DNA of 47,624 bases from Bacillota bacterium (GTDB lineage Bacteria; Bacillota; UBA4882; UBA8346). The notes below the pieces were generated by a model, which worked only from the letters and a program-made list of their open reading frames with translations, did not search any database and was not told where the DNA came from. The stretch spans positions 1 through 47,624 of the forward strand of contig JAAYEK010000134.1 in NCBI GenBank assembly GCA_012728785.1, given 5' to 3'. The translations under genes were made by a program, and so were the position numbers. Below are positions 43,423 to 47,624 of the stretch, piece by piece. Each line of letters starts with the position of its first letter. The first letter of the stretch is position 1.

Positions 43423-44604
43423 TCATACTTTCACTTTTATTTCACCGCTTATTAACTTTGGTAAGAGAATATCATGTAATTTTTCAAGAGCGCGAATCTG
43501 CTTGGCATTTTCAATCTGTTTATTCAATAAAGGTGTCATTAGCTCTGACATATTAATTAGTTCCTTATCAGATGGAATCAGCACTTTTGCTTTATCTAAA
43601 TCTCCCCTTTTAATATGTCCCATAGTAGTTGCATGGCTTGAAGAAATCGAAACAAACTCAGCTAAATGATGTTTGCACCATGCTAAATAAAACCATTTCG
43701 GAAATTTGTCCGAAGAAACCTTGAATAAATGTTGATTAAGTACGCACTTTTCACCATCCCAAACCTTTACCATCAATGATGCAGACCACGCAAAAATAAC
43801 ATCGCCTGTTTGAACTATATATTCGTGATTAACCTCAGAAGTTGCCCAATCTGATAACTCGGAAATTCCATTGCTAAGTTCTTTTATTTTTAAGACAGGT
43901 AATTTATCTAATTCATTTTTTGGTGGAATTTTTTGACAAGCTAAGCCGTTCAAAAAATTAGCTACACTGCTTAATGGTCTTTCCTCCCACCACTCATTCC
44001 TTTCCTCCACAAACCACTGCCTAAAAAGCGTTTCCGCCATGGCTTCAAGGGTTTTGTTCTGGCGGTGGAGCAGGTCTATCTTAACGTCGAGGCTGGAAAG
44101 CACCGAGGCAATTGCACGTTGTTCAGGTAGAGGGGGTAGTGAGAAAGTATACTCCTTAATTCTTGATGGTGATGTATGCATAATTGAGGTACCACTTGCA
44201 CCACCAACGATAAAGCCGTGGTATTCATCAGTCCTCATTAACCAGTAAATAAAATCAGGAATAACTTCTTTTGATTGAATTTTGAGTAATCCAATTCGCT
44301 GATTATGCAAATACTTTACACCAGTGTCATAAGGGATTTTTGCAGAATATCCTAAGGTGTCTGATTCTTTGCTTAAATCGGTCATTGTTACTACAATGTC
44401 GCCACCTTGAAGAACATACTCTTCAGGATAGTTGCCATTATAATATTTAAACTTGCTGTATTTAAATCCACCACCAATATGAAAATTACCTGGTGTCACT
44501 AATACATTTTCGGTGGGTTCTGAAGTTATGTTTTCCCCTTTAAATGCAAAGCCATGCTTTATATCCAAAAGATCACCAATAGAACATTCCTTCCACTCAC
44601 TCAT
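43423..44604 (-). CDS. hsdS: Type I restriction-modification system, specificity subunit S
   Basis: This 393-aa subunit has two target-recognition domains (about 1-150 and 205-350) separated by conserved coiled-coil regions: [43 protein letters not shown] in the middle and [31 protein letters not shown] at the end. The first TRD starts [18 protein letters not shown]. It sets the DNA sequence recognised by the methylase and nuclease. It overlaps hsdM by ATGA. The recognition sequence cannot be read here. Confidence 0.94.
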   Translation of the reverse strand: MSEWKECSIGDLLDIKHGFAFKGENITSEPTENVLVTPGNFHIGGGFKYSKFKYYNGNYPEEYVLQGGDIVVTMTDLSKESDTLGYSAKIPYDTGVKYLHNQRIGLLKIQSKEVIPDFIYWLMRTDEYHGFIVGGASGTSIMHTSPSRIKEYTFSLPPLPEQRAIASVLSSLDVKIDLLHRQNKTLEAMAETLFRQWFVEERNEWWEERPLSSVANFLNGLACQKIPPKNELDKLPVLKIKELSNGISELSDWATSEVNHEYIVQTGDVIFAWSASLMVKVWDGEKCVLNQHLFKVSSDKFPKWFYLAWCKHHLAEFVSISSSHATTMGHIKRGDLDKAKVLIPSDKELINMSELMTPLLNKQIENAKQIRALEKLHDILLPKLISGEIKVKV

Positions 44605-46142
44605 CCCAGTTTCACCTTTTTCAAGTTCTCCAAAATCACCGCGTTGAGCCTTTCTTCTTCTTTCAACTGTGCTTCAAACTCAGCCTGCAAACTGGTAAAA
44701 CGCTCCTTAAAATCAAAATCATCTTCTTCATCAGGCAATCCCACATACCGGCCGGGGGTCAACACATAATCCAATTCCCGCACTTTTTCAATACTGGTGG
44801 AATTGCAAAATCCTTTAATATCCTCATACTTTCCGTCCGAATTGCGCCAATTATGATAAGTATCAGCGATCTTTTGGATATCCTCCGCCCCTAACTCTCT
44901 GGTTCTGCGATTAATCAAATACCCTTCGTTTCGGGCGTCGATAAAAAGAATTTCATCAGTACGATTACGATAGCCGCCGTTTGATTTGTCCCGGCTTAAA
45001 AACCAAAGGCAGGCCGGGATCTGGGTATTTAAAAACAGCTTGGCGGGCAGGTTGACGATACAATCCACCAACCGGGCTTCAATTAATTCCTTACGGATCT
45101 CCCCTTCCCCGGAAGTCTTGGAGGTGAGCGATCCCTTTGCCAAAACAAATCCGGCGATACCGCTGGGGGTCAAATGATACAAAAAATGCTGAATCCAAGC
45201 ATAGTTGGCGTTACCGGAAGGCGGTACGCCGTACTTCCAACGACCATCATTACGGAGCAAGTCGCCGCTCCAGTCGCTGTCGTTAAAAGGCGGATTGGCG
45301 ATGACAAAGTCAGCTTTCAAATCCTTATGGGCATCGTTTAAGAAAGAACCTTCATTGTTCCACTTGACCATCGTGCTATCAATCCCACGAATGGCAAGGT
45401 TCATTTTACACAACCGCCAAGTAGTCTGGTTGCTCTCCTGCCCGTAAATGGAAATATCATTGACCTTACCCTGATGATTATCAACAAATTTCTCCGATTG
45501 AACAAACATCCCGCCCGAGCCACAGCAGGGGTCAAAGACCCGGCCTTTATAAGGCTCCAACATTTCTACAAGTAATTCAACAACACTGCGGGGCGTATAG
45601 AATTGGCCACCCTTCTTCCCTTCCGCCAGGGCGAACTCGCCTAAGAAGTATTCGAAGACATGACCTAGAACATCGGCGCTCCGGTCTTTGGCTTCGCCAA
45701 GTGCGACATTGCCAATCAAGTCAATCAGTCCGCCTAAGTTGGTTGGGTCAAGGTTCCCACGGGCGTAAACCTTAGGCAGCACATCTTTTAGGGAGGGATT
45801 ATCCTTTTCAATAGCTTCCATGGCGTTATCGATTTCCTTGCCGATGGTGGGGAGTTTCGCCTTGGATTGCAAATAAGACCAGCGGGCAATCTCCGGGACA
45901 AAGAAGACGTGCTCCGCTTTATATTCGTCCTTGTCCTCCGGGTCCGCTCCGGCATATTCACCTTGGCCGCTTTTTAGCTTGTTATAAAGTTCCTCAAAAG
46001 CGTCGGAAATGTAACGTAAAAAAATAAGTCCCAGAACAACATGTTTATATTCGGCGGCGTCGATGTTTTTTCTAAGTTTGTCCGCAGCCTTCCAAAGCTG
46101 TTTTTCGATGGGTTCTTCTTTGGTATTGTTTTTGTTAGCCAT
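44601..46142 (-). CDS. hsdM: Type I restriction-modification system, DNA methyltransferase subunit M
   Basis: This 513-aa N6-adenine methyltransferase has the N-terminal helical domain ([32 protein letters not shown]), the AdoMet site [18 protein letters not shown] and the catalytic NPPF ([12 protein letters not shown]). The [17 protein letters not shown] entry is typical. GGAG lies about 10 bases before the ATG. It is the first gene of hsdM-hsdS-Abi_C-hsdR; its promoter should be in the region above 46142. Confidence 0.97.
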   Translation of the reverse strand: MANKNNTKEEPIEKQLWKAADKLRKNIDAAEYKHVVLGLIFLRYISDAFEELYNKLKSGQGEYAGADPEDKDEYKAEHVFFVPEIARWSYLQSKAKLPTIGKEIDNAMEAIEKDNPSLKDVLPKVYARGNLDPTNLGGLIDLIGNVALGEAKDRSADVLGHVFEYFLGEFALAEGKKGGQFYTPRSVVELLVEMLEPYKGRVFDPCCGSGGMFVQSEKFVDNHQGKVNDISIYGQESNQTTWRLCKMNLAIRGIDSTMVKWNNEGSFLNDAHKDLKADFVIANPPFNDSDWSGDLLRNDGRWKYGVPPSGNANYAWIQHFLYHLTPSGIAGFVLAKGSLTSKTSGEGEIRKELIEARLVDCIVNLPAKLFLNTQIPACLWFLSRDKSNGGYRNRTDEILFIDARNEGYLINRRTRELGAEDIQKIADTYHNWRNSDGKYEDIKGFCNSTSIEKVRELDYVLTPGRYVGLPDEEDDFDFKERFTSLQAEFEAQLKEEERLNAVILENLKKVKLG

Positions 46143-46610
46143 TGTGTTTTATCTCCATTTTAAATATTTTTTTTCATGATAAACTGGATGAATATCTGAA
46201 AAGCAAATTATATCCTCAAGTCTAGTTCTAATAATTCCAGAAAAACATGGCATATCCTGCCAAATAGTAAAGACATTATAACTAATTCTACTTTTGCGCC
46301 ACAAAAATGCTTTGTTGTAAAATCGATGGTTTAACGCTTTTTCAAGAATCGATATCTTTGACCATCGACTTTACTGATGAAAACCAAAATGCGAAAGTTA
46401 TATAACTAACAATATTATTGTATAAAACCACTTCAATACTTGATTTTTTAATAAATCGATTATTCATGCAATAGGAAATCGAAAGTGTATGTTTAATTCT
46501 AAATCAATTGATGATGATCAACCAAATATAATACCTCCCCCCAAACCCCCTCCCACCTGCCCGAATGTAAAAATATATAAAAAAGTAACAAAAAATTACT
46601 TAACTGAGAA
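46143..46610. other. Intergenic region upstream of hsdM, no gene supported
   Basis: AT-rich, with hsdM leader at the low end. An inverted repeat AAATCGATGGT (46330 area) and ACCATCGACTTT (46360 area) may be a hairpin or operator. The ORF 46489-46677 lacks a ribosome site. A C-rich run at 46537-46562 is described separately. Confidence 0.45.
46537..46562 (-). other. Potential G-quadruplex tract on the minus strand
   Basis: The plus strand has C6-AAA-C5-T-C3-A-CCTG-CCC, so the minus strand has four G runs (GGG, GGG, GGGGG, GGGGGG) with loops of 5, 1 and 3 bases. This is striking in an otherwise AT-rich region between hsdM and the hypothetical gene. Confidence 0.6.
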
Positions 46611-46741
46611 GGAAATTAAAGTAATTTCCAGAATAATACTGATCATCCGGATATCGCATGCCTCACCCGAACAATAAGGCCTTATCGTTCGGGAACTGGA
46701 AAATAAAGTTTCTCGAGACCGGTTAAGAACTTTATTTCCAG
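46611..46741 (+). ncRNA. Structured leader: three consecutive hairpins upstream of a hypothetical gene
   Basis: Hairpin 1: GGAAATTA-aag-TAATTTCC (46611-46629). Hairpin 2: CCCGAACAATAAGGCCTTATCGTTCGGG (46666-46693), almost a perfect palindrome. Hairpin 3: CTGGAAAATAAAGTT (46696-46710) with AACTTTATTTCCAG (46728-46741), one bulge. AATTTCCAG near hairpin 1 can also pair with the left arm of hairpin 3, so alternative folds exist. No known RNA family recognised. Confidence 0.45.
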
Positions 46742-46787
46742 GAATAATGTTTGACCAAAATCCAAAATGAAGGGAGTTAATAAAAAA

Positions 46788-47282
46788 ATGGCACAAAATC
46801 TTGTGTCCGCTACACTAACGGAAGAAACCAAAAACCAAATACTTGCCAAACTCACCGAGATCAAAAGCGCCCTGGATTTCTTGATTTCACTACAGCCAAA
46901 AGAAGTACGGTCCTTGTTCAAACCCGGTAATACTTTTGCGCCACTGATCGACAAAGCCTATCATGTTGTCGTCGACCACCCGGAGATCTTACCCGCCATC
47001 TTCGATAAAGAGGAATTTATCAAAGATTATCAGTTATCCAAAGACCTAACCCCCATCGACAACCAGATCAATGAACTCAGCGAAAGCGTAACCAAAACCT
47101 TAATGGCCATCAACAGCGATGCCTTAAACGAGACCATGGAAGTATATGCGGCGGTTAAACAAAACAAGGATAAAGTTCCGGGTTTGAACGTAGTCGCCGA
47201 GGAGATGGCCGAGTTCTTCAAAAAAGCGGGTAAAAAAATAACCCCACCCCAAGAGCAAATAGCGGCTACCAAACAAAACTAA
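46788..47282 (+). CDS. Hypothetical helical protein (164 aa) next to a tandem-repeat array
   Basis: I recognise only a loosely remembered family of about 150-170-aa helical proteins, with no known function: N-terminal LTEETKNQILAKLTEIKSALDFLISL, then a central HPEILPAIFDKEEFIKDYQLS, ESVTKTLMAINSDALNETMEVYAAVKQ and VPGLNVVAEEMAEFFKKAGKK. No signal peptide or membrane helix. ATG 46788 follows AAGGGAG by about 11 bases; ATG 46767 is the alternative. A structured leader stands before it, a strong terminator and a tandem-repeat array after it. Confidence 0.75.
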   Translation: MAQNLVSATLTEETKNQILAKLTEIKSALDFLISLQPKEVRSLFKPGNTFAPLIDKAYHVVVDHPEILPAIFDKEEFIKDYQLSKDLTPIDNQINELSESVTKTLMAINSDALNETMEVYAAVKQNKDKVPGLNVVAEEMAEFFKKAGKKITPPQEQIAATKQN

Positions 47283-47294
47283 CCAAGAAGGCTG

Positions 47295-47323
47295 CGGAGT
47301 GTAAGGAACACTCCGTTTTTTTT
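47295..47323 (+). terminator. Strong terminator after the hypothetical gene
   Basis: CGGAGTGT/ACACTCCG is a perfect 8-bp stem with loop aagga, followed by eight T. It ends the transcript 12 bases after the stop codon. Confidence 0.92.
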
Positions 47324-47380
47324 GGGGAAAAACCTGCGGATAATCATGGGACTTCATCAAAGAGCAACTCAAACCCAGCG

Positions 47381-47624
47381 GAGACTAAATTTTACCATCC
47401 CGAGACTAACCGGAACTCTCCTGAGACTAATTTTTACCCTCCGAAGACTAATCGGAACTCTCTCGAGACTAATTTTTACCCTCCGAAGACTAATCGGAAC
47501 TCTCCCGAGACTAATTTTTACCCTCCGAAGACTAATCGGAACTCTCCCGAGACTAATTTTTACCCTCCGAAGACTAATCGGAACTCTCCCGAGACTAATT
47601 TTTACCCTCCGAAGACTAATCGGA
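47381..47624. repeat. Tandem array of 42-bp units made of two 21-bp half repeats, running off the window
   Basis: Units begin at 47381, 47423, 47465, 47507, 47549 and 47591 (last cut by the window). Each has two halves with the shared core CTCC(C/G)(A/G)AGACTAAT and an alternating 7-base part, TTTTACC or CGGAACT. The first unit is the most diverged, as expected at an array edge. Period 42 is exact; both strands are free of stops in one frame (for example minus-strand ISLRRVKISLGRVP), because 42 is a multiple of 3. Confidence 0.95.

Noticed and set aside
46489-46677. ORF of 62 aa with PPPKPPP
   Set aside because: No ribosome site, composition set by a C-rich tract, and its stop lies in a palindrome.
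47381-47624. CRISPR array
   Set aside because: The variable parts alternate between only two 7-base sequences, there are no unique spacers, and no cas gene lies nearby.
47369-47624. Repeat-encoded protein on the minus strand (ISLRRVKISLGRVP repeats) or the plus strand (ETNFYPPKTNRNSP repeats)
   Set aside because: Both strands are open because the 42-bp unit has no stop in one frame. The plus frame lacks a start. The minus frame could be the tail of a gene beyond the window, but it is highly basic and repetitive with no other support.

Overview
The window looks like a chromosome segment of an endospore-forming Firmicute that also has an outer membrane. The spore genes are lonC, spoIIE, a gerA-type receptor operon, a GerMN protein, two CotF-like coat proteins, two DacF-type carboxypeptidases and a LysM cortex/wall protein. 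The outer-membrane evidence is an MlaE/MlaF/MCE phospholipid transporter whose MCE protein ends in a beta-strand-rich, F-terminal segment, plus a signal-peptide beta-barrel protein that also ends in F. A Hydrogenispora/Limnochordia-like lineage is my inference and has not been checked. Most starts are well supported by GGAGG-type ribosome sites, and several are GTG or TTG.

Layout. 1-5000 (minus): the rpsF-ssb-rpsR ribosomal/replication cluster with a MazG-like gene, rplI and a partial lonC, next to a DUF951 gene, lipM and gcvH. 5400-8761: a small unknown gene, then mlaE-mlaF-mce (plus). 8776-11461 (minus): bioY-birA, tdk, folB. 11613-14957 (plus): nadA-nadB-nadC, de novo NAD synthesis. 15050-20963 (minus): ftsH, tilS and a spoIIE interrupted by an in-frame TAA. 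21155-26028 (minus): a YkvI-like permease coupled to dacF, an outer-membrane barrel gene with a GerMN gene, and an LD-carboxypeptidase. 26265-31132 (plus): gerAA-gerAB-gerAC, a small two-helix membrane protein and a DUF3795 protein. 31113-33319 (minus): LysM protein and a second dacF. 33546-34267 (plus): two CotF-like proteins. 34609-38316 (plus): a sugar ABC importer (binding protein and two permeases, no ATPase) with a 162-bp palindromic element between the binding protein and first permease genes. 38353-46142: an accessory island with a small gene, an XRE regulator and a type I restriction operon hsdM-hsdS-Abi_C-hsdR (minus).

46143-47624 is the least explained part. It holds a C-rich tract able to form a G-quadruplex on the minus strand, three consecutive hairpins, a 164-aa helical protein of unknown function, a strong terminator, and a tandem array of 42-bp units, each made of two diverged 21-bp halves, that runs off the window edge. 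I regard this protein-plus-array unit as the best candidate for something undescribed.

No tRNA, rRNA, CRISPR array or intact transposase gene was seen. All family names come from recognising motifs by eye. No database search was run.
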